Assembly (NCBI RefSeq): GCF_003955685.1
Contig: NZ_RXHJ01000003.1
Span: forward strand, 1 to 64,000
Direction of reading: 5' to 3'
DNA length: 64,000 nt
DNA from: Corynebacterium hylobatis
GTDB taxonomy: Bacteria; Actinomycetota; Actinomycetes; Mycobacteriales; Mycobacteriaceae
A model generated the notes under the pieces. It searched no databases, was not told the DNA's origin, and was given only the letters and a program-made list of their open reading frames with translations. The position numbers and the translations under genes were made by a program. Shown piece after piece: positions 31,795 to 40,405 of this stretch (the first letter of the stretch is position 1; every line of letters begins with the position of its first letter).

Positions 31795-33711
31795 ATGACG
31801 CATACCCAGACACCCCCTGCGCAGTCACCGAAACGTATTCCCTGGATGATTGCGGTCGCGGCAGCAGCCGCCTTCCTCGCCACCTTCAACGAGACCTTCC
31901 TCAACGTGGCCTTCACCCCGATCATGCAGGACTTCCGGGTCGACGTGAACACCGTCCAGTGGTTGACCACCGGTTACCTGCTGGTCGCCGCGGTATTCGT
32001 GCCGGTCGCCAACGTCCTCTACCACCGTTTCCCCACCCGCCAGCTGTTCGTGGCGGTCGTGGCGATCATGGTTCTCGGTTCAGTGATCGGCGCACTCGCC
32101 CCGTCATTCGAGGTGCTGCTCATCGCCCGACTGCTGCAGGCTGTCGGTACAGGTCTGCTCACCCCGATAGGCATGAACATCACCCTGGCGGTCCCCCCGC
32201 GTGAGAAGCTGGGCCAGAACATGGGCATCATGGCCGCGATGACCACCCTGGGTCCGTCCCTGGCCATCGTCCTGTCCGGCGTCCTGCTGACCGTCTCACC
32301 GTGGCAGACCCTGATGTGGGTCTTCGGTGGACTGACCCTCCTCGTCCTGATCGCCGGTGCCGTCATCCTGCGCAACGTCGCGGCACTCGGCCGACCTGTC
32401 CTGGACGTCCTGTCCTTCCTCCTCGTCGCAGTGGGCCTGGTCGGCATCCTCTACGGCGTATCCTCCGCATTCGGCGGCTCCGCCATGTATGCGGGAATCT
32501 CGATCATCCTCGGACTCGTCGCCCTGTGGCTGTTCGTCCTCCGCCAGCGCCGTATCGAGAACCCGTTGATCGATCTGCGCCCTTTCTCCAGCGCCCCCTT
32601 CGTCATCGGTGTCCTCATGACCATGCTGGGCCTGGCCTTCGTCTTCGCCATGAACGTCACCATTCCGCTGTTCCTGCAGGGGGCACGGGACATGGACCCG
32701 CTCGGCGCCGCCCTGACCCTGGCACCGGGCATCCTGCTCACCGTCGTCCTGGGACCGATCGCGGGCAAGCTGTTCGACCGCCACGGCGGCCGCTGGTCCA
32801 TCCCGCTGGGCTTTACCGTCATGGCTGTCTTCGTCACCCTCGTCGGTGTCGCCGCAGGTCAGGATTCCGTCCTGCTGTTCGGTGTCCTCTACATCCCTGC
32901 CGTCCTGTCCACCGCCTTCGTCATCGGCCCCTCCCAGACCTTCGCCCTGTCCAGTCTGGACCGTGAGACCAGCCCGCACGGTGTCACCGTCGTCTCCACC
33001 AGTTTCCAGGTCGCAGGTAGTGTCGGCACCTCCCTGGCCACCGGTATCTACGGTGCCGTCGCGGCCTCCCGGGCACCCGGGGGCCACGTGGAATCCCTGC
33101 TCTCCGGTTTCCGCGGTTCCGTCGTGCTGGTCGTGGTCACCTCTGCCATCGGTATCGCGCTGGCAGTCCTGGCCTACCGCAGGAAGGCCACGGCCCGGAG
33201 TGTCGATTCCACCGCGCCGCGCATGAACGCCATCGAGGCCATCATGAAGAATGATGTCTACGCTCTGTCGTCCGACCAGACCGTGCTCAGCGCACTGCAG
33301 ACCTTCGCGGAGCGGGGCATCTCCGGCGCGCCGATCATGCACCGGGACGGCTCCCTGGCGGGCTTCATCTCCGACGGCGACGTCATGCGGTACCTCTCCG
33401 CCACCCACCCGTCGTCGACCTCGATCTACTCCTTCGCCATCGGCGCAGAAGATGATCTCGAGCAGGCAATGACCGACCTGGGCAGCCTCAACGTGTTGAA
33501 ACTGGCCACCCGCGATGTCCTGACCATCGACGCCGACGCCTCCATCGCCGACGCCGTGGCTGCGCTTTCCGACGCCCACATCAAGAAGGTTCCCGTCCTG
33601 CGCGGCAACGAGGTCGTCGGCATCGTCAGCCGTTCCGCCATCAACCGCATGGCCATCGCCAGCTACCTGAATTCCCGTGGGGAGAACCTGCAGACAGCAA
33701 CCGCCGGCTGA
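31795..33711 (+). CDS. MFS exporter with C-terminal CBS-domain pair
   Basis: Residues 1-470 are a 14-helix DHA2-type MFS exporter (FNETFLNVAFTPIMQDF at helix 1, VQWLTTGYLL at helix 2). Residues about 478-625 are two CBS motifs (MKNDVYALSSDQTV and ATRDVLTIDADASIADAV), which usually bind adenine nucleotides such as ATP, AMP or c-di-AMP. ATG 31795 is preceded by AGAAGGA at short spacing; ATG 31780 is an alternative without a ribosome binding site. Coupling of an MFS exporter to an adenylate sensor is uncommon. It has a strong promoter, a structured leader and a terminator, so it is monocistronic. Substrate unknown. Confidence 0.88.
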   Translation: MTHTQTPPAQSPKRIPWMIAVAAAAAFLATFNETFLNVAFTPIMQDFRVDVNTVQWLTTGYLLVAAVFVPVANVLYHRFPTRQLFVAVVAIMVLGSVIGALAPSFEVLLIARLLQAVGTGLLTPIGMNITLAVPPREKLGQNMGIMAAMTTLGPSLAIVLSGVLLTVSPWQTLMWVFGGLTLLVLIAGAVILRNVAALGRPVLDVLSFLLVAVGLVGILYGVSSAFGGSAMYAGISIILGLVALWLFVLRQRRIENPLIDLRPFSSAPFVIGVLMTMLGLAFVFAMNVTIPLFLQGARDMDPLGAALTLAPGILLTVVLGPIAGKLFDRHGGRWSIPLGFTVMAVFVTLVGVAAGQDSVLLFGVLYIPAVLSTAFVIGPSQTFALSSLDRETSPHGVTVVSTSFQVAGSVGTSLATGIYGAVAASRAPGGHVESLLSGFRGSVVLVVVTSAIGIALAVLAYRRKATARSVDSTAPRMNAIEAIMKNDVYALSSDQTVLSALQTFAERGISGAPIMHRDGSLAGFISDGDVMRYLSATHPSSTSIYSFAIGAEDDLEQAMTDLGSLNVLKLATRDVLTIDADASIADAVAALSDAHIKKVPVLRGNEVVGIVSRSAINRMAIASYLNSRGENLQTATAG

Positions 33712-33727
33712 TCCCCCCGAAATCGAA

Positions 33728-33759
33728 GAAACCCTGTGAGCATCAGCTCACAGGGTTTC
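33728..33759. terminator. bidirectional terminator between MFS-CBS and lysS
   Basis: A perfect 14-bp stem (33728-33741 with 33746-33759) and ATCA loop, followed by TTTT on the plus strand and with an A-rich left flank, ends both convergent genes. Confidence 0.92.
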
Positions 33760-33792
33760 TTTTCGCGGTCCAGGGCCCCGGTTCCCCGGAAC

Positions 33793-35391
33793 CTACTTCT
33801 GCTCGGGCTTGACCAGCGGGAACAGCACGGTCTCCCGGATGCCCAGGCCGGTCAGGGCCATGAGCAGGCGGTCCAGCCCCATGCCGCAGCCGGCGGTGGG
33901 CGGCATGCCCTGCTCCATGGCGGCGAGGAACTCCTCGTCGAGCACCATGGCCTCCTCGTCGCCGCCGGCGGCCAGACGAGCCTGGTCCTCGAAACGCTCG
34001 CGCTGGATGATCGGGTCCACCAGCTCGGAGTATCCGGTGGCCAGCTCAAAGCCACGGACGTAGAGGTCCCACTTCTCGGTCACGCCCGGCTTGGAGCGGT
34101 GCTGACGGGTCAGCGGGGAGGTCTCCACCGGGAAATCCTTGACGAAGATCGGGCCCTGCAGCTGGTCCTCGCAGAGGACCTCCCAGATCTCCTCGACGAG
34201 CTTGCCGTGGCCCCAGCCACCGGCCTTGGGCACATCGAGGCCGACGACGTCGGCAAGCTTCTTGAGCTCCTCGACGGTGCTGTCGATGGTGACCTCGGGC
34301 TGGCCCGGGTGCTGGCGCTGCAGCGCCTCGTTGAGGGAGGGATACATCTCGATGACCGGCCACTCGCCACCCAGATCGAATTCCGTGCCGTCGACCCAGG
34401 TCACCGTGGTGGAGCCGAAGACCTCGAGGGCGACCGACTGGACCAGTCCCTGGATCATGCGGGCGCCGTCGGTGTAGTCACCCCAGGCCTGGTAGGTCTC
34501 CAGCATGGCGAACTCGGGGCTGTGGGTGGAGTCGATGCCCTCGTTGCGGAAGTTGCGGTTGACTTCGAAGACGCGCTCGAGACCACCGACGACGGCCCGC
34601 TTGAGGAAGAGCTCCGGGGCGATACGCAGGTAGAGGTCGATGTCCAGGGCATTGGAGTGGGTGACGAAGGGGCGGGCCGCGGCACCACCGTGCAGGGTCT
34701 GGAGCATCGGGGTCTCGATCTCGTGGAAACCCTCGGACTCGAGGTGGTGGCGCAGGGCACGCATCACCTTGATGCGGGTCATCGCGTTCGTGCGTGCCTG
34801 CTCCCGCATGATCAGGTCGGTGTAGCGGTGGCGGACGCGCGTGTCCTCGCTCATGTCGGCGAAGGCGACGGGCAGCGGGCGCAGTGCCTTCGCCGCCATC
34901 TGCCAGGAGGAGGCCATGACGGAAAGCTCACCGCGGCGGGAGGCGATGACCCGGCCCCGCACGGAGATGAAGTCACCCAGGTCGACGTCGGACTTCCAGG
35001 AATCGAGGGACTCCTGGCCGACCTCGGCGAGGGAGAGCATGGCCTGGACCTGGGTGCCGTCACCGGCCTGCAGGGTGGCGAAGCAGAGCTTGCCGGTGTT
35101 GCGCATGAAGATCAGACGACCGACGACCGCGACCTCGGTGTCGGTCTCCTCGCCTGGGGCGAGGTAGGTGACCCCCTCGCTGCCCTCAGCGGTCTCCCCC
35201 TCCGGCACGACCACGAACTTCTCCCGCAGATCATGCAGGGAGATGGTGCGGTCGACGGTCACGGGATAGGGCTCGACGCCGGACTCGAGCAGACGGGCAC
35301 GCTTTTCTCGGCGGATGCGCAGCTGCTCGGGAAGATCGGTGCCGGAATCGGCTTTGATTGCCTGGGAATTCTTCTGCTCGCTCACGCTCAC
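33793..35391 (-). CDS. lysS: lysyl-tRNA synthetase, class II
   Basis: Charges tRNA-Lys. 532 residues from GTG 35391 (GTG 35385 possible). The OB-fold anticodon-binding domain (about 75-190) is followed by the class II core: motif 1 near [10 protein letters not shown], motif 2 [18 protein letters not shown], and motif 3 [14 protein letters not shown]. There is no MprF-like membrane domain, so this is the housekeeping enzyme. Confidence 0.96.
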   Translation of the reverse strand: MSVSEQKNSQAIKADSGTDLPEQLRIRREKRARLLESGVEPYPVTVDRTISLHDLREKFVVVPEGETAEGSEGVTYLAPGEETDTEVAVVGRLIFMRNTGKLCFATLQAGDGTQVQAMLSLAEVGQESLDSWKSDVDLGDFISVRGRVIASRRGELSVMASSWQMAAKALRPLPVAFADMSEDTRVRHRYTDLIMREQARTNAMTRIKVMRALRHHLESEGFHEIETPMLQTLHGGAAARPFVTHSNALDIDLYLRIAPELFLKRAVVGGLERVFEVNRNFRNEGIDSTHSPEFAMLETYQAWGDYTDGARMIQGLVQSVALEVFGSTTVTWVDGTEFDLGGEWPVIEMYPSLNEALQRQHPGQPEVTIDSTVEELKKLADVVGLDVPKAGGWGHGKLVEEIWEVLCEDQLQGPIFVKDFPVETSPLTRQHRSKPGVTEKWDLYVRGFELATGYSELVDPIIQRERFEDQARLAAGGDEEAMVLDEEFLAAMEQGMPPTAGCGMGLDRLLMALTGLGIRETVLFPLVKPEQK

Positions 35392-35513
35392 CAAGGTTAG
35401 TCCATGGGGTCACCTGCTGCGGAAACGGGCACCCGGTGCGCGCAGGTGTGGAAATCCGATTCCGGCCGACTTAATCTGAAACGAGATTTTCCCGCCCCCG
35501 AGAGGTTTCCGCC

Positions 35514-36287
35514 ATGCCCACCACCACAACCACCACCGAGGCTGCCGGAACCCACGGGAGCGAGGCAGCTTTCGCGGAACGCCCCGCCCGGACGGCAGGC
35601 CCCCGACGGGCGGGCATCGTTCTCGTGCTCACTGCTCTCGTCCTGCTCGGCAGCATCGGGCGGATCGTCTGGGGACTCCAGCTCGGGGACACCATCCGCA
35701 TTGTCTACGGCCTGTTCGGACTCCTCCTCACAGCGGTGCTGGCGGCCACGGTGCGCGTCACCTCCCCCGGTGACGCCCAGGTGGTCCGGTTCTTCGGCCA
35801 CTACCTGGGGACCAGTCGACGCACCGGGATGTCACTGCTCCCGCCGCTGACCTGGTCCACGAAGGTCAGTGTGCGCGAACGGGAGCTGACGACCGGCCAG
35901 GTCGAGATCAATGACATCGACGGCGATGTGGTGCGGGCCCGGGCGGACATCACCTGGCGGGTCGCCGACACCGCCCGGGCCACCTTCGTGGTCGATGATG
36001 CCGAGGGTTTCCTCCGTTCCCGGGCGGAGACCGCACTGCGTCAGGTCGTCGCCGGACTCCCCCGCGAGGAGCTCTCCCGCGGGCTTGCTGACGCGCTCTC
36101 CGCCCGCGTCGCCACTGCCGGCCTGGAGGTTCTCAGCGCCGAGGTCTCCTTACTCTCCCCCGTTCCGGGGACCGCCCGGGTCGTGGCGGCCACGCTGGAC
36201 CGGCTGGCGGCGGAGCAGCTGCTGGAGCTGGCGCCGGGGCGTCGCGAAGCACTGGTCGCCGAAGTTGTGGCGGAGCTGCGCCAGTGA
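35514..36287 (+). CDS. short SPFH/Band-7-like membrane protein
   Basis: A Thr-rich N-terminal tail precedes two hydrophobic helices (about 33-55 and 62-82). A Band-7/SPFH-like domain follows, with VTSPGDAQVVRFFGHYLGT, RTGMSLLPPLTW and VRERELTTGQVEINDIDGDVV. It ends with a helix (RVVAATLDRLAAEQLLELAPGR). Such proteins organise membrane microdomains or protease complexes. 257 residues; the usual long coiled coil is short here. Monocistronic; ATG 35514 has GAGAGG upstream. Confidence 0.82.
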   Translation: MPTTTTTTEAAGTHGSEAAFAERPARTAGPRRAGIVLVLTALVLLGSIGRIVWGLQLGDTIRIVYGLFGLLLTAVLAATVRVTSPGDAQVVRFFGHYLGTSRRTGMSLLPPLTWSTKVSVRERELTTGQVEINDIDGDVVRARADITWRVADTARATFVVDDAEGFLRSRAETALRQVVAGLPREELSRGLADALSARVATAGLEVLSAEVSLLSPVPGTARVVAATLDRLAAEQLLELAPGRREALVAEVVAELRQ

Positions 36288-36393
36288 TCCAGTAGTGCAG
36301 GTCCACGGTCGCTAATGGCGATCTGGACACTTACCCTGAAGCAGGCGGTGAGTCCTCCGCCAGCCGGCCCCCGGCCCAGCAGGAGTACATGGT

Positions 36394-36624
36394 GTGCTGC
36401 GTCCCCTACGGTTGCAGGGTCAGATCAAGCTCCACTGGACAGACGAACGTAGCTCTCGGCGCCGGAAAATCGTCGAGACGTTCTCCGCCATCGACTCCAT
36501 GCAGGCGATCATCACGCACCGCAGCGAGGCCAGCAGGAAGACAGAGCGATACCGCAGAAAATGCCTGGAGCAGCTGTACTTCAAGCTCTCACAGATGCAG
36601 GTGCACCATTCTCTTCAGGGATAA
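36394..36624 (+). pseudogene. fragment of a degraded gene
   Basis: A 76-codon frame whose middle (KLHWTDERSSRRRKIVETF, then YRRKCLEQLYFKL) reads like an internal piece of a longer actinobacterial hypothetical protein, but without a proper start, ribosome binding site or N-terminal domain. GC content falls compared with neighbours. Probably a remnant left by deletion; low certainty on the family. Confidence 0.45.
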
Positions 36625-36626
36625 GC

Positions 36627-36670
36627 GAAGACCCTGGGTCCAACCGTCCGGCTGGGGTCCCAGGGTCTTC
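36627..36670 (+). terminator. terminator-like hairpin after the gene fragment
   Basis: GAAGACCCTGGG (36627-36638) pairs perfectly with CCCAGGGTCTTC (36659-36670), with a second small stem in the loop and CTTCC following. Confidence 0.8.
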
Positions 36671-36827
36671 TTCCGATCCTGTCGTAACAGGTGGCGATGT
36701 CTTGAGGCTAGCACTGTTTCGTGCTATTTCGAGGTGTTCACCACCCGGGGGTCAGGTCCATCCTTCAAGCCTGCAACCCCGACCGCCGTATGGTCAACCA
36801 CTTTCCTTCCTGCCCGAACATGAACAA
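36671..36827. other. gene-free stretch with small hairpins between two terminators
   Basis: Contains CCTGT/ACAGG and AGCAC/GTGCT hairpins at about 36679-36733 and no protein-like frame. Lying between two strong terminators, it could encode a small RNA, but no known RNA family is recognisable. Confidence 0.3.
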
Positions 36828-36854
36828 GCCCCGTGGGTCTTCAACCCACGGGGC
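36828..36854 (-). terminator. intrinsic terminator of hmp
   Basis: An 11-bp perfect stem (GCCCCGTGGGT / ACCCACGGGGC) with a 5-nt loop, followed on the minus strand by TTGTTC, lies 20 bp after the hmp stop. Confidence 0.88.
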
Positions 36855-36874
36855 AAAAGTTCACAGCCGTGGTG

Positions 36875-38056
36875 CTAGCCCAGCAGCCAGTCGTTCGGGG
36901 AGAAGAGCTCGAAGCGGACGGACTTCGGTGCCTTGTCGTCGGGCAGCTTCGCCAGGTCATCGCGGACGGCCTGGAGGAAGGCGTTACCGCCGCAGAGGTA
37001 GACATCGGCGCCGGAGAGGTCGTGCTGCGCGACGTCGACAAGCACGCCTTCGGTGCGGTAGCAGGCCTCGGCCTTCACGTTCGGCAGGCGCTCCAGCAGG
37101 GTGGAGGTGTGCGAACGTTGGGCGTGCAGCTCCTCGGAGTCGTCGGCGTGCAGGTACAGGGTCGGGCGGTCGGAACCGGTGCGGGCCAGGTAGCTGAGCA
37201 TGCCGACCATCGGGGTGGAGCCGATGCCGGAGGAGACCAGGACCAGCGGATCCGGGCCCTCGCCGCTGTCGAGCACGAGGTCGCCGGCGGCCAGGGTGGC
37301 CTGGATGGTGTCGCCGACCTGGACCTTCTCACGCAGGTGGGTCGAGACCTCACCCTCGGTCTCCACGGCGATGGTGTAGCTGCCCGGACGCTGGGCGATG
37401 ATGGAGTACTGGCGCAGCTGGCGGGCACCATCCGGCAGGACGACACCGATGGAGGTGTACTGGCCCGGCAGCGGCTTGGTCAGGTCGCCCTCAATGACGT
37501 AGACGGTGACCTTGTCGGAGATCTCGTCCTTCTCCACGACCTTGACCTCACGGAATACATCACCCGGCTTGACGCCATCGGAGGCGTAGAGCTCCTTCTC
37601 GTAGGTGATCAGGACGTCCGCCATGATCCAGTAGACCTCGCTCCAGGCGGCAGCGACGTCCTCGGTCACGACATCCGCGCCGAGCACCTCGACGATCGCA
37701 GCGAAGAGGTTCTCGTAGACGACCTGGTACTGGTCCTCGGTGATGCCGAGCGAGACGTGCTTGTGGCCGATGCGCTTGAGCAGGTCGAGCGGGTCCGGGG
37801 CATCCGGGTTGACCAGCATGGAGGCGAAGGTCGCGACAGAGGCGGCCAGGGCCTTCTGCTGCTCGCCGGACTTCTGGTTGCCGCGGTTGAAGGTGTTGGC
37901 CAGCAGCTCCGGGTGATTGCCGAACATGGTCCGGTAGAAGGTCTTCGCGATGGTCCCGATGTTCTCGCCGACAGCCGGCAGGGTGGCCTTGATGATCGCC
38001 TCGTTCTCAGGCTTCAGCTTGCGGTCGCGGGAGGTGGGCTCAGTGGTGACGAACAA
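36875..38056 (-). CDS. hmp: flavohemoprotein / nitric oxide dioxygenase
   Basis: Oxidises NO to nitrate with NAD(P)H and O2. TTG 38056 is preceded by AGGAG at 10 nt and gives 393 residues. The globin domain (about 1-150) has the distal Tyr in TFYRTMF (Tyr41) and the proximal His in HKHVSL (His100). A ferredoxin-reductase domain follows, with RQLRQYSI for FAD and SSGIGSTPMVGML for NAD(P)H. Upstream lie two inverted repeats suited to a stress regulator. The terminator at 36828-36854 makes it monocistronic. Confidence 0.93.
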   Translation of the reverse strand: MFVTTEPTSRDRKLKPENEAIIKATLPAVGENIGTIAKTFYRTMFGNHPELLANTFNRGNQKSGEQQKALAASVATFASMLVNPDAPDPLDLLKRIGHKHVSLGITEDQYQVVYENLFAAIVEVLGADVVTEDVAAAWSEVYWIMADVLITYEKELYASDGVKPGDVFREVKVVEKDEISDKVTVYVIEGDLTKPLPGQYTSIGVVLPDGARQLRQYSIIAQRPGSYTIAVETEGEVSTHLREKVQVGDTIQATLAAGDLVLDSGEGPDPLVLVSSGIGSTPMVGMLSYLARTGSDRPTLYLHADDSEELHAQRSHTSTLLERLPNVKAEACYRTEGVLVDVAQHDLSGADVYLCGGNAFLQAVRDDLAKLPDDKAPKSVRFELFSPNDWLLG

Positions 38057-38104
38057 GGGTGTCTCACTCCTATGTGGGTGGTCAGCAATCAACTGGATCC
38101 GATT

Positions 38105-38128
38105 TTAAACAGGTTTTCCCGTGTTTAA
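38105..38128 (-). promoter_or_regulatory. inverted repeat in the hmp promoter
   Basis: TTAAACA (38105-38111) and TGTTTAA (38122-38128) form a 7-bp perfect inverted repeat with a 10-bp spacer, in the AT-rich hmp promoter. C. glutamicum hmp is controlled by the NO-responsive ArnR, which is a candidate binder. A second repeat GTGAG / CTCAC lies at 38140-38155. Confidence 0.55.
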
Positions 38129-38218
38129 TAGTCAGATCAGTGAGATTTACCTCACATCCGCGGCCAGAAGGTGGGCCACGTTCCACATTCATGCAGCTCA
38201 GCGTATGTACTGAGCCCT

Positions 38219-38231
38219 GCTTATCGACGCC
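38219..38231 (+). repeat. exact copy of the 13-bp window motif
   Basis: GCTTATCGACGCC in non-coding DNA between hmp and the broken ABC ATPase gene. Confidence 0.75.
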
Positions 38232-38245
38232 CTCCTTTCCCCGGA

Positions 38246-38629
38246 TCAGACGTCGATCGGGATGACGATGGGCCGCTCATTGACCGGATCTGTCAGCAGC
38301 TGGCACGGCAGGTCATAGACCTCCCCGATCAGTTCCGTGGTGACCACCTCCGATACCGGCCCCTGTGCGACGATCGCCCCCTCCCGGTGCAGCTGCCGGG
38401 CCAGGTTGAGCACCTCGACCTGGTGGGTGATGTCGAGGTAGGTGGTGGGTTCATCCAGAAGCAGGATCGGGGTCTCCTGCGCCAGGACCATCGCCAGCCA
38501 CACCCGCTGACGCTGTCCCCCGGACAGATCCGTGATCCGTCGGCCGACCGTCAGGTCCCGGCCCACGAGGCGGGGCGGTTGCAGGTTGATTTCCATTGCC
38601 TCACGGATGGTCATCATCGAGCTCTCCAT
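38246..38629 (-). pseudogene. truncated siderophore-type ABC ATPase
   Basis: 127 codons retain the ABC signature ([17 protein letters not shown]), Walker B and D-loop ([13 protein letters not shown]), and the C-terminal FepC/FecE-type end ([14 protein letters not shown]). The whole N-terminal part with Walker A is missing. The sequence jumps from LNLARQLHR straight to [13 protein letters not shown], so the switch His segment is deleted too. Without Walker A and the switch it cannot be a working ATPase. No permease or binding protein remains nearby. Confidence 0.88.
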
Positions 38630-38673
38630 TCACGGGCGAGGAGCCCGATAACCCCCACGTAACGCCAACCCAC

Positions 38674-38696
38674 ATATTGGTGAGAGCTGCCAATAT
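38674..38696. promoter_or_regulatory. inverted repeat ATATTGG / CCAATAT
   Basis: Seven-bp arms with a 9-bp spacer lie upstream of the broken ABC ATPase gene. It may be a former operator of the lost transporter. Confidence 0.4.
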
Positions 38697-38834
38697 TCAG
38701 TAAATTGTGCAGGCAAGGCCGCCCAAACGTGATAACACTCACTTGGAGTGCTTTTACCCCCACCCATCACCAATGAAGCATGCGATTTCGTCCTTGTGTC
38801 CGCTTCCCGAACCCCGGCGTCCTACCCCTCGGGA

Positions 38835-38865
38835 GAAGAAAAAAGGGGCACCCGACGGGGCCCCT
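38835..38865 (-). terminator. intrinsic terminator of the panC-like operon
   Basis: AGGGGC (38844-38849) pairs with GCCCCT (38860-38865) with an inner CCC/GGG, followed on the minus strand by a T-rich run (complement of 38835-38844), 22 bp after the stop. Confidence 0.85.
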
Positions 38866-38886
38866 CCCCACAGTCCGCAACCGCGG

Positions 38887-39693
38887 TCAGCCCTCGATGT
38901 TGCGGAAGCCGATCCCCAACGGCAGGCCGACGTTATCCGTCAGGCGCACGCCCCCGATCAGGGCCGACACCAGGAGGCGGGCATCGCCGGTCTCGGGTGC
39001 ATCACCCAGGTCCAGACCGCGGACCTCCAGGTAGTCCACCGCCACCCCGGCGGTGTCCAGCACCCCGCGGGCCACCTCCAGGACGGTTTCGGCACCGTGT
39101 TCGGCGGTGTGGGCACCGGCAGTCAGGGCAGCCGATAAAGCGAGTGCCTGCTCCCGTGCGGATTCCGCCACCGCAGAATTGCGCAGGGAGACGGCGAGCC
39201 CGTCCGGCATGCGGACGGTGGGGACCCCGTGGAGTTTCACCGGCAGGTGCAGGTCGGTGATCGCCGCCTGCAGAGCCCGCATCTGTTCGTAGTCCTTCTC
39301 GCCGACCACCACGTCAGAGGGGCCGACAACGTTGATCAGGCTCAACTCAAGCGTCAGCTGTCGTGCCACCTCTTCCACGGGCTCAAGATCAAGGTCAACG
39401 GGCTGGACGAGGGTGCGCAGACCACGCGGCCACAGGGCGTCCTGGGTATAGCGGAAGACGGCGTCGACGCCTTCTTCCGCGAAAGTCGACGGCACCTCCT
39501 CACCGGACCAGGCAACGAGGACCACGGCGCGCGGCAACCGACGGGCGGCACGCACCAGCGCAATATGGCCGGCGTGCAGGCCGGCACCCAAGGGGATGAG
39601 CACCACCGGGCGGCCGCTCCTGCGCATGGCGCGCGCCAACACGGAAATCTGCTCAAGCCCGAATTCGGTGGCCTGACCTGGTGTGAAGCTCAC
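38887..39693 (-). CDS. panC: divergent pantothenate synthetase-like ligase
   Basis: A pantoate-beta-alanine ligase family member of 268 residues. GTG 39693 is preceded by GAGGAG and overlaps the upstream stop (GTGA). The nucleotide-binding LIPLGAGLHAGHIALVRAA, VVGEKDYEQM, and MPDGLAVSLRN segments correspond to PanC motifs. LHAGH replaces the usual MGALHxGH context, and the FxPxxxDRYP-type segment is changed to a LWPRG region. It follows a Rossmann/DUF2520-like gene, as in mycobacteria. It may be the main PanC or a paralogue. Confidence 0.82.
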   Translation of the reverse strand: MSFTPGQATEFGLEQISVLARAMRRSGRPVVLIPLGAGLHAGHIALVRAARRLPRAVVLVAWSGEEVPSTFAEEGVDAVFRYTQDALWPRGLRTLVQPVDLDLEPVEEVARQLTLELSLINVVGPSDVVVGEKDYEQMRALQAAITDLHLPVKLHGVPTVRMPDGLAVSLRNSAVAESAREQALALSAALTAGAHTAEHGAETVLEVARGVLDTAGVAVDYLEVRGLDLGDAPETGDARLLVSALIGGVRLTDNVGLPLGIGFRNIEG

Positions 39694-40403
39694 AGTTTCT
39701 CCTCCTGAATCGCCCATAATTCGGCGTCCTGGTTGTGCTGGGTCTCCGCGACACGGCGGGCTGACTGCCGGAAGGCGCGAGCCTGGCCGGGGTTGTCCAC
39801 CGACTCCCACCGCGCACGCAGACCAACGGGTCCGGCCACCTCGGGAAGCCTACGCAGAGGCCCCAGAGCATCGGCGATGTCCTGGGCCTCCTGGGCGTCG
39901 CCGAGGACATCGGCGAGCAGCCGCACCGCGTCCCCGCGGAGGGTGTGCACCACCTCAACATAGGTGACGGCGGCCCCCAGCCGGAGCCGATCGACGTCGT
40001 TGAAATGGAAGGCGCTGGCGCCGAGCTCCCCGATGAGGAGATCAGCGATGGTCTCGCCGATCTCGTCGACGGCAGTCACGGCCCACCGGTCCGGACTGAG
40101 CTGCCCCAGCGCGATGACCACTGACCCGGTGACCTCCAGCGGGTCCATGATCTGCACGCCATGGGCCAGTGCGGTGTGCACGAAGATCTGGCCACGGCGG
40201 GAACGTTCAGCAAGCTTCTCCACGGCCGCCTCCAGCAGTGGTTCACGCACCTCCAGAATGACCATGTCGAGTTCCTCAACGGGCGGCGGTTCGGGGTCGT
40301 AGTCGAGGAAGCTGACGTCGTGGCCGACACGGGCCAGCTGGTCGGGCAGGGTGGAGATCCGGCTGTCGCCGTAGACCCCCACCCGCATGCGCGGTGCCTG
40401 CAC
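39690..40403 (-). CDS. Rossmann-fold / DUF2520-like protein paired with panC
   Basis: An N-terminal dinucleotide-binding-like start (MRVGVYGDSRISTLPDQLARVGHDV) is followed by a helical C-terminal domain (about 130-237), the ketopantoate-reductase-like layout of Rv3603c next to mycobacterial panC. The glycine-rich loop GVYGDS departs from the usual GxGxxG, so cofactor binding may be lost. The start is GTG 40403 with AGGAG 5 nt upstream; ATG 40388 is an alternative. A link to pantothenate synthesis is suggested by the conserved pairing. Confidence 0.78.
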   Translation of the reverse strand: MQAPRMRVGVYGDSRISTLPDQLARVGHDVSFLDYDPEPPPVEELDMVILEVREPLLEAAVEKLAERSRRGQIFVHTALAHGVQIMDPLEVTGSVVIALGQLSPDRWAVTAVDEIGETIADLLIGELGASAFHFNDVDRLRLGAAVTYVEVVHTLRGDAVRLLADVLGDAQEAQDIADALGPLRRLPEVAGPVGLRARWESVDNPGQARAFRQSARRVAETQHNQDAELWAIQEEKL

Positions 40404-40405
40404 CC

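Noticed and set aside
38139..38156. GlxR (CRP-like) site in the hmp promoter
   Set aside because: The half sites GTGA and TCAC are separated by 8 bp instead of the 6 bp of the GlxR consensus.
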